64,000 nt of DNA from Cycloclasticus sp. symbiont of Bathymodiolus heckerae (GTDB taxonomy: Bacteria; Pseudomonadota; Gammaproteobacteria; Methylococcales; Cycloclasticaceae), in assembly GCA_002101235.1 (NCBI GenBank), contig LWTL01000121.1:1-64000 (forward strand), written 5' to 3'. The notes beneath the pieces were generated by a model. The model was given only the letters and a program-made list of their open reading frames with translations. It was not told where the DNA came from and made no database searches. Shown here one piece after another: positions 52,946 through 62,759 of this stretch. The translations under genes were made by a program, and so were the position numbers. Position 1 is the stretch's first letter, and each line of letters starts with the position of its first letter.

Positions 52946-54355
52946 ATGTCAGCACAAGATGTATTAGATCTAATCAAAGAAAAAGAAGTGACCTTTGTCG
53001 ACTTCCGCTTTGTTGATACCATTGGTAAAGAGCAACACGTAACGGTTCCATCTCACACGATTAATGACGATGTTTTTGTAGACGGTAAAATGTTTGATGG
53101 TTCATCAATTGCTGGCTGGAAAGGTATTAACGAATCTGACATGATTTTAATGCCAGACCCATCAACTGCAGTTTTAGACCCGTTTTTTGATGATGTAACA
53201 CTTATCTTGCGTTGCACGGTTGTTGAGCCGTCTGACATGTCTGGCTACGAAAGAGACCCTCGCTCAATTGCTCAAAGAGCAGAAGAGTATCTACAATCAA
53301 CAGGTATTGGTGATACTGCATACTTTGGTCCAGAAAATGAATTCTTCGTATTTGACGGTGTTCGTTGGGGCACTGATATGTCAGGCACGTTCTTCGAAAT
53401 TGATTCTGAAGAAGCGGGTTGGAACTCAGATAAAGACTACGAAAGTGGCAACATGGGTCACCGTCCTGGCGTAAAAGGTGGTTACTTCCCAGTTCCTCCT
53501 GTTGATTCTCTTCATGATATGCGTGCAGCAATGTGTTTAACACTTGAAGAAATGGGCCAAGAAACAGAAGTTCATCACCATGAAGTTGCAACAGCTGGCC
53601 AATGTGAAATTGGTACGGTTTTCAACACACTCGTGAAAAAAGCGGACGAAGTGTTAGAGCTTAAATATGTAGTGCAAAACGTTGCACATGCTTATGGCAA
53701 AACAGCTACCTTTATGCCTAAGCCAATCGTTGGTGATAACGGTAATGGTATGCACGTTCACCAATCTATCTTTAAAGATGGCAAAGCATTATTTGCTGGC
53801 GATTTGTATGGTGGTTTGTCTGAAACTGCTTTGCATTACATCGGCGGTATTGTTAAGCATGCTAAAGCAATCAACGCATTTGCAAATGCATCAACAAACA
53901 GCTACAAGCGTTTGGTACCAGGCTTTGAAGCACCAGTTATGTTGGCTTACTCAGCACGTAACCGTTCTGCTTCTATTCGCATTCCTTTCGTTGCAAACCC
54001 TAAAGGACGTCGTATTGAAGTTCGTTTTGCTGATTCAACAGCTAACCCATACCTTTGCTTTGCAGCGATGTTAATGGCTGGCCTTGATGGTATCAAAAAC
54101 AAAATTGATCCAGGCGAAGCAATGGATAAAGATTTGTATGACTTACCACCAGAAGAAGAAGCAAAAATTCCACAAGTAGCTAAATCATTTGATGAAGCGT
54201 TAGATGCGTTAAATGAAGATCGTGCGTTCTTAACAGAAGGCGGCGTGTTCACAGACGACATGATTGATGCTTATATTGATCTTAAAATGGGAGAAGTGAC
54301 TCGTTTACGCATGAGCACTCACCCTGTTGAGTTTGATATGTATTACAGCTTGTAA
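52946..54355 (+). CDS. glnA: Glutamine synthetase type I
   Basis: 469 residues. Beta-grasp domain, FDGSSIAGW, the metal-binding [16 protein letters not shown], and [13 protein letters not shown]. The adenylylation Tyr lies in DLYDLPPEE near residue 397, so activity is likely controlled by GlnE. Its transcription is expected to depend on RpoN and the NtrC encoded at 56161-57573. Confidence 0.98.
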   Translation: MSAQDVLDLIKEKEVTFVDFRFVDTIGKEQHVTVPSHTINDDVFVDGKMFDGSSIAGWKGINESDMILMPDPSTAVLDPFFDDVTLILRCTVVEPSDMSGYERDPRSIAQRAEEYLQSTGIGDTAYFGPENEFFVFDGVRWGTDMSGTFFEIDSEEAGWNSDKDYESGNMGHRPGVKGGYFPVPPVDSLHDMRAAMCLTLEEMGQETEVHHHEVATAGQCEIGTVFNTLVKKADEVLELKYVVQNVAHAYGKTATFMPKPIVGDNGNGMHVHQSIFKDGKALFAGDLYGGLSETALHYIGGIVKHAKAINAFANASTNSYKRLVPGFEAPVMLAYSARNRSASIRIPFVANPKGRRIEVRFADSTANPYLCFAAMLMAGLDGIKNKIDPGEAMDKDLYDLPPEEEAKIPQVAKSFDEALDALNEDRAFLTEGGVFTDDMIDAYIDLKMGEVTRLRMSTHPVEFDMYYSL

Positions 54356-54376
54356 GAAGCAGTAAAATCGAGAAAG

Positions 54377-54402
54377 ACCCCGCGTTTGCGGGGTTTTTTT
54401 TG
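54377..54402 (+). terminator. Intrinsic terminator after glnA
   Basis: ACCCCGC / GCGGGGT stem with a TTT loop and a run of eight T, 21 bases after the glnA stop. Confidence 0.92.
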
Positions 54403-54459
54403 CATAAAATTCATGAAGTATGGTCATATAGTAAAAGGTAGTTGTAAAAAGGAGGAAGT

Positions 54460-54961
54460 ATGAAGTTAATTCTTATTTTTTTAAGTCTGTTTGTAACAAG
54501 CTATGTTCAAGCAGATGTATATAAATATATTAATAAGCAAGGAAAAACAGCTTATTCTGACAAGCCTATACAGGGCTCAGAGAAAATTGTCGTGCCACCC
54601 GTGATGACATATCAAGCGCCTGCTATCCCTAAAACAAATGGGCCGGTAGTAGCAGATGAAAAAACTCCAAAGATAGAACGGGTTCCTTACCAAATTCTTG
54701 AAATAATAAGTCCAGTAGCAGAAGGTACGGTGAGGAGCAATCAGGGTATCGTTAAGGTAAGTTACACGTTAACACCAAGCCTACAGAAAGGTGATGAGTT
54801 AGTGTTGTTTGTTGACGGTAAGGAGCAGCTGGGCCTAACGCTGGCGGGGGTTTGAAAGAGGCGCGCATGTTTTACTATTACAAGTTTATGATATAAACGG
54901 TGAAGTACAAATCACCAGTTCAAGTATAACGTTTTATCTTCAACGTCAATCTAAGCTCTAG
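54460..54961 (+). pseudogene. DUF4124-domain exported protein, frameshifted at a G5 run
   Basis: The ATG frame (good AGGAGG ribosome site) gives a signal peptide (cleavage near VQA), the DUF4124 domain DVYKYINKQGKTAYSDKP and a second beta domain, then stops after LAGV at 54855. One frame over, the domain goes on naturally: FERGAHVLLLQVYD, GEVQITSSSITFYLQRQSKL, to TAG 54959-54961. Removing one G from GGGGG at 54846-54850 restores the frame. Proteins like this often sit between glnA and ntrB in gammaproteobacteria; function unknown. Confidence 0.75.
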
Positions 54962-54994
54962 CTTTCAATAATAGTAACGATTAGTTAAATGGAC

Positions 54995-55018
54995 ACGCAC
55001 CATAATGGTGCGTATAAT
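54995..55018 (+). promoter_or_regulatory. NtrC operator overlapping the ntrB -10 box
   Basis: A 19-base near-perfect inverted repeat ACGCACCATAATGGTGCGT (54995-55013) is followed without gap by a TATAAT (55013-55018). The site matches the NtrC dyad better than the glnA one. An NtrC dimer here would cover the ntrBC promoter and repress it, as in enteric bacteria. Confidence 0.75.
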
Positions 55019-55103
55019 ATTCATTCACTGAGTGCTGACCCTCTAACATATTTAGTATAGGGGGTTACATCACAGTGGCTTATTAATTGCTAGTTAGGCA
55101 AGA

Positions 55104-56168
55104 ATGGAAAAACAAACCCACAAATTAAATACCGTGATGGAGCAGCTCTCTACGGGCATCCTATTATTTGATGAAAATAACACGTTGGTTTGTATGAATA
55201 ATGCGGCTCAAGAGTTGCTAGATATTAGTGAGCGTAAAGGGCTGGGGACAAAAGCAAAAAAATTATTTGAGGCGTCAAGTACCGATATCGTTAAAGACTT
55301 AGAGCGTTGTCGCGAAATAGGATCGAATGTTACGCAGCACTTAGTTTCCATTAGTTGCCCAACCACAGTGAAAAAAAATATCAGCATATCGATGACACCT
55401 TTACTGGTAGAAAATTATGGGGAGGTTCTTGTAGAAATGGTTGATTTTAATCATTATTTACAAATTAATCATGATGAAAAGCTGCTGTCCCAAAATGAAT
55501 TAGCGACGGATATGTTGCGAGGTCTAGCGCATGAAATAAAGAATCCGCTGGGTGGTATTAGAGGGGCGGCGCAACTACTTTCTAAAGAGTTGGGCTCGGA
55601 GTATTCGGATTATATTCATGTTATTACGGAAGAAGCTGATCGTTTAACAAAGCTTGTTGATAGGATGTTAGGCTCGTCAGAACTTCCAAATCATCAAGAG
55701 CTTAATATTCATATTATTATGGAAAGGGTACGTCAGTTGGTAGAAGCTGAAGTGAGTGACAATATAACAATTCGCTCGGATTATGATCCCAGTATTCCAG
55801 AAATAATGGCAGACCAAGACCAGCTTATTCAAGCACTATTGAATATAGTTCGTAACGCAGCGCAAGCATTACAAGAGGGTGGAACGATCATTCTGAAAAC
55901 ACGTATACACCGTAACTTTGGTATAGGGGAAGAAACGCATAAGTTAGCGGTGAAGATTGATGTTGAGGATGATGGTCCAGGTATTCCAGTAGATATGCAA
56001 ACGAAGATTTTTTACCCTATGGTGACGGGTAGAACCGAGGGAACTGGTTTGGGTCTTTCTATTGCACAAGCAAATGTACAGCGGCATAACGGCATTATTG
56101 AAGTGAGTAGCACGCCGGGTCGAACTGTATTTTCAACAATATTACCGTTAGAGAAAAAACATGGATGA
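55104..56168 (+). CDS. ntrB: Nitrogen regulation sensor histidine kinase NtrB
   Basis: 354 residues, soluble: PAS domain (about 10-120), HisKA with phospho-acceptor His in GLAHEIKNPLGGIRGAAQLL, and HATPase with NIVRNAAQAL, DDGPGIP and TEGTGLGLSIAQ. Overlaps ntrC by 8 bases. It phosphorylates NtrC when nitrogen is short, under control of a PII protein not in the window. Confidence 0.96.
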   Translation: MEKQTHKLNTVMEQLSTGILLFDENNTLVCMNNAAQELLDISERKGLGTKAKKLFEASSTDIVKDLERCREIGSNVTQHLVSISCPTTVKKNISISMTPLLVENYGEVLVEMVDFNHYLQINHDEKLLSQNELATDMLRGLAHEIKNPLGGIRGAAQLLSKELGSEYSDYIHVITEEADRLTKLVDRMLGSSELPNHQELNIHIIMERVRQLVEAEVSDNITIRSDYDPSIPEIMADQDQLIQALLNIVRNAAQALQEGGTIILKTRIHRNFGIGEETHKLAVKIDVEDDGPGIPVDMQTKIFYPMVTGRTEGTGLGLSIAQANVQRHNGIIEVSSTPGRTVFSTILPLEKKHG

Positions 56169-57573
56169 TAAAATTTCAGTATGGGTTGTTGATGATGACC
56201 GGTCTATACGTTGGGTGCTGGAAACTGCGTTAAAACGGGAAGGCTTTAATGTAACAAGTTTTGCCAGTGCGGATAGTATTGTTGGCTTGTTGCATAAAGA
56301 GATGCCGGATGTCTTGTTGACGGACATCCGTATGCCCGGTAAAAGTGGTATTGAGCTACTAGCTGAGATACAAGAGCAATTCCCAAATTTACCCGTTATT
56401 GTGATGACGGCACATTCTGACATGGATAGTGCGGTATCTGCATATGATGGTGGAGCTTTTGAATACTTACCTAAACCGTTTGATGTTGATGAGGTTGTGA
56501 GTCAAGTGGAGCGAGCTTATGCACATAATAAGCATAAAGTTGGCGAAGAGAAAAAGTCAGAGTTAGAAGAGGCGAGTACATCGGGAATTATAGGCAGCGC
56601 GCCAGCGATGCAAACCGTTTTTAGAGCAATCGGTCGACTATCAAAATCTAATATCACAGTGATGGTGAATGGTGAATCTGGCACAGGTAAAGAGCTAGTA
56701 GCAAAGGCACTTCACCAGCATAGCTTAAGGAAGGATAAACCTTTTATTGCGTTAAATATGGCAGCTATTCCAAAAGATTTATTGGAGTCTGAACTGTTTG
56801 GGCATGAAAAAGGGGCTTTTACAGGGGCAACGGCTCGACGCAAAGGGCGTTTTGAACAAGCGGATGGCGGCACATTATTTTTAGATGAAATAGGTGATAT
56901 GCCGGCAGATATGCAAACGCGTTTATTGCGTGTTTTGTCGGATGGCGAATTCTTTTCCGTGGGTGGGCACCAGCCTATCAACGTCGACGTTAGAATTATT
57001 GCGGCTACCCATCAGGGTTTAGAGAAACTAGTTGAAGAAAAACGATTTAGAGAAGACCTGTTTCATCGTTTAAACGTTGTGCGTATAAAGATACCGCCGC
57101 TTAGAGAGCGTCGCGAGGATATTCCGCTATTACTCAACCACTTTTTAGCTAAAGCAGCAAAAGAGTTAGGGGATGAAACAAAGGTGTTAAATAGTGAGGC
57201 GATGAGCTATTTATCCTCTTTACCGTGGTCAGGTAACGTACGCCAACTTGAAAATACATGTCATTTGTTAACGGCTATGTGCCCAAGTAATACCGTTCAG
57301 TTAGGCGACTTGCCAGAAGAATTAAGAGTTCAAGCTGAATCGCTAAAGGCGCAATTAGTAGAAGGAGGTTGGCTTGAGGCGGCTAAGGTCGATATTACTC
57401 GACGTTTATCGGAAGGCGAAGTCGATATTGCAAAACGAGTGATCGCTTCCCTTGAAAAAGTCTTAATTTTGCAAGCGCTTGAGGTGACGAAGGGGCGCAG
57501 GCAGGAGGCGGCTAAGCTATTGGGCCTTGGGCGTAATACACTAACAAGAAAGATAAAAGACTTTAGCGTTTAG
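56161..57573 (+). CDS. ntrC: Nitrogen regulation response regulator NtrC
   Basis: 470 residues: receiver with acidic pair (WVVDDDRS) and phospho-acceptor Asp (LLTDIRMPG), sigma-54 AAA+ domain with GESGTGKE and the sigma-contact loop GAFTGA, then a Fis-type HTH (RQEAAKLLGLGRNTLTRKI). Activates the RpoN promoter before glnA. Confidence 0.97.
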   Translation: MDDKISVWVVDDDRSIRWVLETALKREGFNVTSFASADSIVGLLHKEMPDVLLTDIRMPGKSGIELLAEIQEQFPNLPVIVMTAHSDMDSAVSAYDGGAFEYLPKPFDVDEVVSQVERAYAHNKHKVGEEKKSELEEASTSGIIGSAPAMQTVFRAIGRLSKSNITVMVNGESGTGKELVAKALHQHSLRKDKPFIALNMAAIPKDLLESELFGHEKGAFTGATARRKGRFEQADGGTLFLDEIGDMPADMQTRLLRVLSDGEFFSVGGHQPINVDVRIIAATHQGLEKLVEEKRFREDLFHRLNVVRIKIPPLRERREDIPLLLNHFLAKAAKELGDETKVLNSEAMSYLSSLPWSGNVRQLENTCHLLTAMCPSNTVQLGDLPEELRVQAESLKAQLVEGGWLEAAKVDITRRLSEGEVDIAKRVIASLEKVLILQALEVTKGRRQEAAKLLGLGRNTLTRKIKDFSV

Positions 57574-57586
57574 TCGGCGTTAGTGA

Positions 57587-58516
57587 CTAATAGTCAAGGC
57601 TACCGATTAATTCAGATAAATGATTAAGTTGGTGTTGGTCCAAATAATCAGCAATACCATCGTTAATTTTCTTGCTTAAAAGAGGGTCGTAAAAAAGGCC
57701 CGTTCCTAAACCAATTGCGCTGGCCCCGGCAATAATAAACTCAAGTGCATCGTTAACGGTGGTAATGCCACCTTGCCCAATGATGGGTATCTTGTGAGCT
57801 TTACAGACTTGGTATACTTGGTGAACTTTTAGTAATGCAATGGGCTTAATGGCAGGGCCAGATAAGCCGCCTTGAACATTACCAATAATCGGAGTTCTGG
57901 TTTTTGTGTCAATGGCCATGCCCATCAATGTATTAATAACGGAAAAGGCATCGCTACCCGCTTCAATACAGCGACGTGCATTTTCAGCAATATTGGTTTG
58001 ATTAGGTGATAGCTTAGTAATAATGGGTTTTTTGGTAACGGATCGACAGGCCTCAACAACACGTGCGGACATATCGGGGTCATTGCCAAATGTGACACCG
58101 CCCTCTTTAACGTTAGGGCAGGAGATGTTGATTTCTATCGCGTCAATAGGCGATTGATCAAATAAGCGCGTCACTTCCATATATTCTTCAATGGTTGATC
58201 CAGAAACGTTGGCGATAAAGCGTGTTTCATTGAAGTCTAGCGTTGGCAAAATATCGTTAACGACCTTATCGGCTCCCGGGTTTTGTAGACCGATAGCGTT
58301 GAGCATGCCAGAAGGTGTTTCATAAACTCGATGGGTGGGGTTGCCTGGACGTGCTTCTAGAGTTGTACCTTTTAAGCAAACGGCGCCAATGTCTAGGTGG
58401 GAAAACCCTTCTACACGCGTGTATTCTTGGCCAAATCCAACGCAGCCAGATAATAAGATAACAGGTGTTTGGAAGCGCATACCACAGAAATAAGAGGCTA
58501 GTTTTGGATGAAGCAT
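57587..58516 (-). CDS. pyrD: Dihydroorotate dehydrogenase, class 1B-like catalytic subunit
   Basis: 309 residues, FMN TIM barrel: the active-site Cys in NISCPNVK near residue 130, KLSPN, GGLSGPAIKP and the FMN-phosphate loop QGGITTVNDALEFIIAGASAIGLGT. Cys as base and the soluble N-terminus mark class 1, most like the NAD-linked 1B form. Most gammaproteobacteria use the membrane class 2 enzyme. The usual partner PyrK (FAD/2Fe-2S) is not adjacent. Opposite strand to ntrC and trmL. Confidence 0.85.
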   Translation of the reverse strand: MLHPKLASYFCGMRFQTPVILLSGCVGFGQEYTRVEGFSHLDIGAVCLKGTTLEARPGNPTHRVYETPSGMLNAIGLQNPGADKVVNDILPTLDFNETRFIANVSGSTIEEYMEVTRLFDQSPIDAIEINISCPNVKEGGVTFGNDPDMSARVVEACRSVTKKPIITKLSPNQTNIAENARRCIEAGSDAFSVINTLMGMAIDTKTRTPIIGNVQGGLSGPAIKPIALLKVHQVYQVCKAHKIPIIGQGGITTVNDALEFIIAGASAIGLGTGLFYDPLLSKKINDGIADYLDQHQLNHLSELIGSLDY

Positions 58517-58577
58517 TTGATCGTTGATAGTGAGATAATGAGTAAATTATACCAGTTAACGTAATGCCTATATCATC

Positions 58578-59036
58578 ATGATTCATGTCGTTTTGTTTGA
58601 ACCAGAAATCCCACCTAATACCGGTAATGTGATGCGCTTGTGTGCGAATACGGGTGTGCGGTTAAATCTTATACACCCGCTTGGGTTCGAAATTAATGAT
58701 AAGCAGTTAAGGCGAGCAGGTATGGATTACCGAGATACCGCGGATGTAAAAGAATATCAAAATTTTGAAGAATTTCTTAATACTGAAAAACCAAATCGCG
58801 TGTTTGGTTTCTCACGTTTTGCAAAAAGTAATTATGCGCAAGTACGTTATAAAAGGGGTGATGCCTTAGTATTTGGGCCAGAAACGCGAGGGTTGCCGAA
58901 AGAGTTGATAGGGTCACTACCTGAAGAGCAACGCATTCTTATTCCAATGAAAGACGGCAATAGAAGTCTTAACTTATCAAACTCCGTTGCTGTTGCCGTG
59001 TACGAAGCATGGCGGCAACATGATTTTGAGTGGTAG
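58578..59036 (+). CDS. trmL: tRNA (cytidine/uridine-34-2'-O)-methyltransferase
   Basis: 152 residues, SPOUT family with trefoil knot: EPEIPPNTGNVMRLCANTG at the start, FGPETRGLP, and LNLSNSVAVAVYEAWRQ at the end. Typical TrmL length. Methylates the wobble position of leucine tRNAs. Confidence 0.95.
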   Translation: MIHVVLFEPEIPPNTGNVMRLCANTGVRLNLIHPLGFEINDKQLRRAGMDYRDTADVKEYQNFEEFLNTEKPNRVFGFSRFAKSNYAQVRYKRGDALVFGPETRGLPKELIGSLPEEQRILIPMKDGNRSLNLSNSVAVAVYEAWRQHDFEW

Positions 59037-59048
59037 TTTAAAAGGCTT

Positions 59049-60059
59049 TTACCCTTGTTGAGGGGCTACGTGCTGGGCTCGAGTTAATAAATATCGAACA
59101 GCGACACTTGGAGAGGTGCCCTCAAAAAGAATTTTATATACTTGAATACAAATGGGCATATCAAGCGAATGTTTTTCGCAAATAGTTTGCACTTCACGAG
59201 CTGCGTGAATGCCTTCCACTTCTTGTCCAATGTTATTCTTTGCTTCAGCAATACTTTTACCTTGGCCTAACTGTAAGCCAAGACGACGATTACGGGACTT
59301 GTCATCCGTACAGGTTAAAACAAGGTCGCCTACGCCGGCTAATCCAAGAAATGAGCTTTCAGAGCAATCATATATATGACCAAGCTGAACCATTTCAGTT
59401 AAGCCAAGGGTAATGAGAGCAGCGCGCGCATTTGCGCCATATCCTAGGCCATCAGAAATTCCGGCCGCAATGGCGAGTATGTTTTTCATTGAGCCGCCAA
59501 TTTCCGCACTGGCAATATTATCGCTAGGGAAGGTTAAAAAATTAGGCGCTCTCAAGGTGTTTGCAACGCGAGTGGCTACGCGAATATCTGGCGAGGCAAC
59601 GACTACAGCGGTGGGTAGGTTTTCAGCGACTTCCAGAGCAAAGCTAGGGCCAGATATTAGAGCCATCTGGGTGTCTGCTCCCAATGTTTCTATAACGACT
59701 TCGTGCGCTAATAAACCAGTATCGGTCTCAAAACCCTTGGTGATCCACGTGATGATGCTATCGGTTGAGAGGTGTGGCTGACACTTTAGCAACGTTTCTC
59801 TAAAAGCATGGCTAGGCACGGCAACCATAATGAAAGTATGTTCTGCGATGGTTTTCTCTAAATTATCACTGAGTGTGAGAGTTTTTGGAAAATTAGTACC
59901 CGGAAGAAATTGAACATTACTTTGGTCCTGCTGTAGTTTTTCAACATGTATAGGGTCGTGACCCCACAAGGTGATGTGATGACCAGAACGTGCCATCATA
60001 ATAGCCATAGCAGTGCCCCATGAGCCAGCGCCAAGTACCGCTATTTTCTCAGGAGTCAT
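59049..60059 (-). CDS. gpsA: Glycerol-3-phosphate dehydrogenase [NAD(P)+]
   Basis: 336 residues: Rossmann GAGSWGTAMA, the catalytic Lys region (GSMKNILAIAAGI) and GLAGVGDLVLTCT. Makes glycerol-3-phosphate for phospholipids. Downstream of secB, 11 bases apart. Confidence 0.96.
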   Translation of the reverse strand: MTPEKIAVLGAGSWGTAMAIMMARSGHHITLWGHDPIHVEKLQQDQSNVQFLPGTNFPKTLTLSDNLEKTIAEHTFIMVAVPSHAFRETLLKCQPHLSTDSIITWITKGFETDTGLLAHEVVIETLGADTQMALISGPSFALEVAENLPTAVVVASPDIRVATRVANTLRAPNFLTFPSDNIASAEIGGSMKNILAIAAGISDGLGYGANARAALITLGLTEMVQLGHIYDCSESSFLGLAGVGDLVLTCTDDKSRNRRLGLQLGQGKSIAEAKNNIGQEVEGIHAAREVQTICEKHSLDMPICIQVYKILFEGTSPSVAVRYLLTRAQHVAPQQG

Positions 60060-60070
60060 GATTAAATTTC

Positions 60071-60532
60071 TTAGTTTGCTTTTGTGGTGTCGTTTTGCTG
60101 AACGTGTTGTGCATAAAGTGCGTCAAAATTAACGGGGTTCAACAACATGGGAGGGAACCCACCTTTGGTGACGATTTCAGATACGACTTCGCGAAGATAG
60201 GGGAATAAAACACTGGGGCAGAAGCTACCCAGTAGAGGGCCCATTTCAGCATCAGGAAAACCTTTAGCGCTAAAAATACCGATCTGTGTTGCTTCGACTA
60301 AGTATGCGGTTTTTTCGTTATTTTTAACGGTTACAGTGACTGTAATAGACACTTCAAATAGGTCTTGAGGCGCTTTTTTTGCATTGCTATTTAGGTTGAT
60401 ATCAACTGTTGGAGCCCATTTTTCAGTAAAGATAATGGGTGCATTAGGGGATTCAAAAGAAAGATCTTTTATAAAAAGTTTTTGAATAGAAAATTGTTTT
60501 TCGGGTGTTGATGTAGGTTCTGTTGAGGCCAT
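60071..60532 (-). CDS. secB: Protein-export chaperone SecB
   Basis: 153 residues with QKLFIKDLSFESPNAP at the start and the FCPSVLFPYLREVVS helix region. Keeps preproteins unfolded for SecA. Confidence 0.96.
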   Translation of the reverse strand: MASTEPTSTPEKQFSIQKLFIKDLSFESPNAPIIFTEKWAPTVDINLNSNAKKAPQDLFEVSITVTVTVKNNEKTAYLVEATQIGIFSAKGFPDAEMGPLLGSFCPSVLFPYLREVVSEIVTKGGFPPMLLNPVNFDALYAQHVQQNDTTKAN

Positions 60533-60555
60533 GTGATTTCCTAGCGATTAAGTTT

Positions 60556-60981
60556 TTATTTTTTAACGAGTGGCATTTTGGCATCTTCCCAAGACTGGAC
60601 GCCACCACTTAAGGCATATAAGTCGGTAAAGCCTTGTTTGCTTAAAATTTTACACGCTTCATCCGAGCGCATGCCAGATTTGCAGTAAAAAAGCAGAGGC
60701 CGCCCATCGTATTTTTTAAGCTTATCGGCGCTGTCTTTTATATCCGGTAGAGGAATCAAAATAGCATCGCTAATATGGCCGCTTTTGAATTCGCTTTTAT
60801 TCCGCGTATCAATAATTACGGCGTCTTCGCGGTTAATTAAGCCAATAGCCTCAGGTGGAGATATGAGCTTATATTTACGGGTAATATCACTGAAAATAGT
60901 TTGTATTAATAAAATAATGACAATGAAAAGTCCAATGAAAAGAATGCTGTGGTTGCTTATAAATTCAAAATAAATATTCAT
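60556..60981 (-). CDS. Membrane-anchored rhodanese-like protein
   Basis: 141 residues: one N-terminal membrane helix (about 8-27), then a rhodanese domain with active-site loop CKSGMRS near residue 105. It probably handles persulfide sulfur on the cytoplasmic side of the membrane. It lies upstream of secB in the position found in many relatives; grxC, often between them, is absent. The 181-base gap to gpmI (60982-61162) shows no gene. Confidence 0.9.
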   Translation of the reverse strand: MNIYFEFISNHSILFIGLFIVIILLIQTIFSDITRKYKLISPPEAIGLINREDAVIIDTRNKSEFKSGHISDAILIPLPDIKDSADKLKKYDGRPLLFYCKSGMRSDEACKILSKQGFTDLYALSGGVQSWEDAKMPLVKK

Positions 60982-61162
60982 CTTGGGTGAGTTCTAAGTG
61001 GTTAAATTAATTGTAAAAAGAATGGTATTTCACGGTGCTAAAAATCAGATGGCTGAATGCTTTCGCTATTGCTGCCATAGTTTATACATTAATAGAGTAA
61101 CTATCGTAAAATAACGACTTTATATGCGTGCATTATAGCAAGCAAATTACGGAGATAACGTT

Positions 61163-62716
61163 TTGAAACAACATTTAGCGAAGCGCCCCATTGTTTTGAT
61201 GATTTTGGATGGTTTTGGTTATTCACAGGCAAACGAATTTAATGCGATTAATGCGGCGAATACGCCTACTTGGGATAAGCTATGGGCAACGCGCCCCAAG
61301 GCATTATTGGATTGCTCGGGATCAGCGGTGGGCTTGCCTGATCGCCAAATGGGAAATTCTGAAGTAGGGCACTTGCACTTAGGCGCTGGGCGCTTATTGG
61401 CGCAGACGTTTACTCAATTGAACGAAGAAGTTAAGTCGGGTGACTTTAAAAAGAATACTGTTCTTTGTGATGTTGTTGCCGATGTTATTGACCAAGGAAA
61501 GGCGTTGCACGTAGTTGGGTTATTATCTCCTGGCGGCGTGCACAGCCATGAAGAACATATTCAAGCAATGCTAGAAATGGCGGCTGAAAAAGGCGTTAAG
61601 AAGCTATATTTGCATGCGATTTTAGATGGACGCGATACGCCGCCGCAAAGTGCACAAGCTTCGTTAGAAAAAATGGATGCGCTGTTTGAGCGATTAGGCG
61701 TGGGAAAAACAGCATCAATAATCGGCCGTTTTTATGCAATGGATAGAGATAACCGATGGGACCGTGTTCAACCCGCATACGATTTGTTAACACAAGGGAT
61801 GTCAGACTTTGTAGCCAGTAGCGCGATTAATGGCTTATTGTCATCTTACCAACGTAATGAATTTGATGAGTTTGTGTTGCCTACTCTTATTCAAGGTGAT
61901 GGTGAAGAAGCTATTAAAATATGCGATGGTGATAGCCTCGTCTTTATGAATTTTAGATCGGATAGGACGCGGGAATTAACGCGGGCATTTACAGAACAAG
62001 ACTTTGATGAGTTTGCTCGTGCAACAGTACCTAACTTGAATCAATTTGTTTGTTTAACGAAATATCATGCAGATTTTGATCTGCCCGTCGCTTACCCTCC
62101 AACATCAGTTGAAAACGGTTTTGGGGAAGTATTGGCGAAAAAAGGGCTGAAGCAACTGCGGATTGCGGAAACAGAGAAGTATGCTCATGTAACCTTCTTT
62201 TTTAATGGTGGTGTGGATGAACCTAATGAAGGTGAAGATCGCGTATTAGTCCCTTCGCCGAATGTGAAAACATACGATTTGCAACCAGAAATGAGTGCGC
62301 CGGAGTTAACGGATAAGCTTATTGAGGCCATTGAATCGGGCAAATACGACGCGATTATTACCAATTATGCTAATTGCGACATGGTCGGCCATACCGGTAA
62401 TTTTGATGCAGCAGTTAAGGCGGTAGAGACTATTGATGCCTGTATAGCGCGATTAGTTGAAGCGCTTGAAAAGGCTGGCGGTGAAGTGTTTATCACCGCT
62501 GATCATGGTAATGCAGAACAAATGACAGATCCTGCTACAGGTCAAACACATACAGCGCATACGACAAACCCTGTGCCTTTTGTTTACGTTGGCCGTGAGG
62601 CAACGCTTGAAAGTACTGGTGATTTAGCGGATGTGGCGCCAACGTTATTAGCAGCCATGGGTCTTAGCCCTTCAGATGAGATGAGTGGTCATAGTTTGTT
62701 ACACCTAGAGACATAA
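61163..62716 (+). CDS. gpmI: 2,3-bisphosphoglycerate-independent phosphoglycerate mutase
   Basis: 517 residues from TTG (GGAGATAAC upstream). Alkaline-phosphatase-like fold with LMILDGFG, the catalytic Ser in MGNSEVGH, DGRDTPP, FRSDRTREL and the later metal site TADHGNAEQM. Manganese-dependent glycolytic enzyme. Confidence 0.96.
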   Translation: MKQHLAKRPIVLMILDGFGYSQANEFNAINAANTPTWDKLWATRPKALLDCSGSAVGLPDRQMGNSEVGHLHLGAGRLLAQTFTQLNEEVKSGDFKKNTVLCDVVADVIDQGKALHVVGLLSPGGVHSHEEHIQAMLEMAAEKGVKKLYLHAILDGRDTPPQSAQASLEKMDALFERLGVGKTASIIGRFYAMDRDNRWDRVQPAYDLLTQGMSDFVASSAINGLLSSYQRNEFDEFVLPTLIQGDGEEAIKICDGDSLVFMNFRSDRTRELTRAFTEQDFDEFARATVPNLNQFVCLTKYHADFDLPVAYPPTSVENGFGEVLAKKGLKQLRIAETEKYAHVTFFFNGGVDEPNEGEDRVLVPSPNVKTYDLQPEMSAPELTDKLIEAIESGKYDAIITNYANCDMVGHTGNFDAAVKAVETIDACIARLVEALEKAGGEVFITADHGNAEQMTDPATGQTHTAHTTNPVPFVYVGREATLESTGDLADVAPTLLAAMGLSPSDEMSGHSLLHLET

Positions 62717-62759
62717 AAGGCGATTGTTCCATTTTTTGAAAAAGAGACGAAAAGGCTTA

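Noticed and set aside
53202-53591. Long antisense and overlapping frames inside glnA, atpD, atpA, gyrB and others
   Set aside because: They are shadows of conserved genes in other frames with no recognisable protein.
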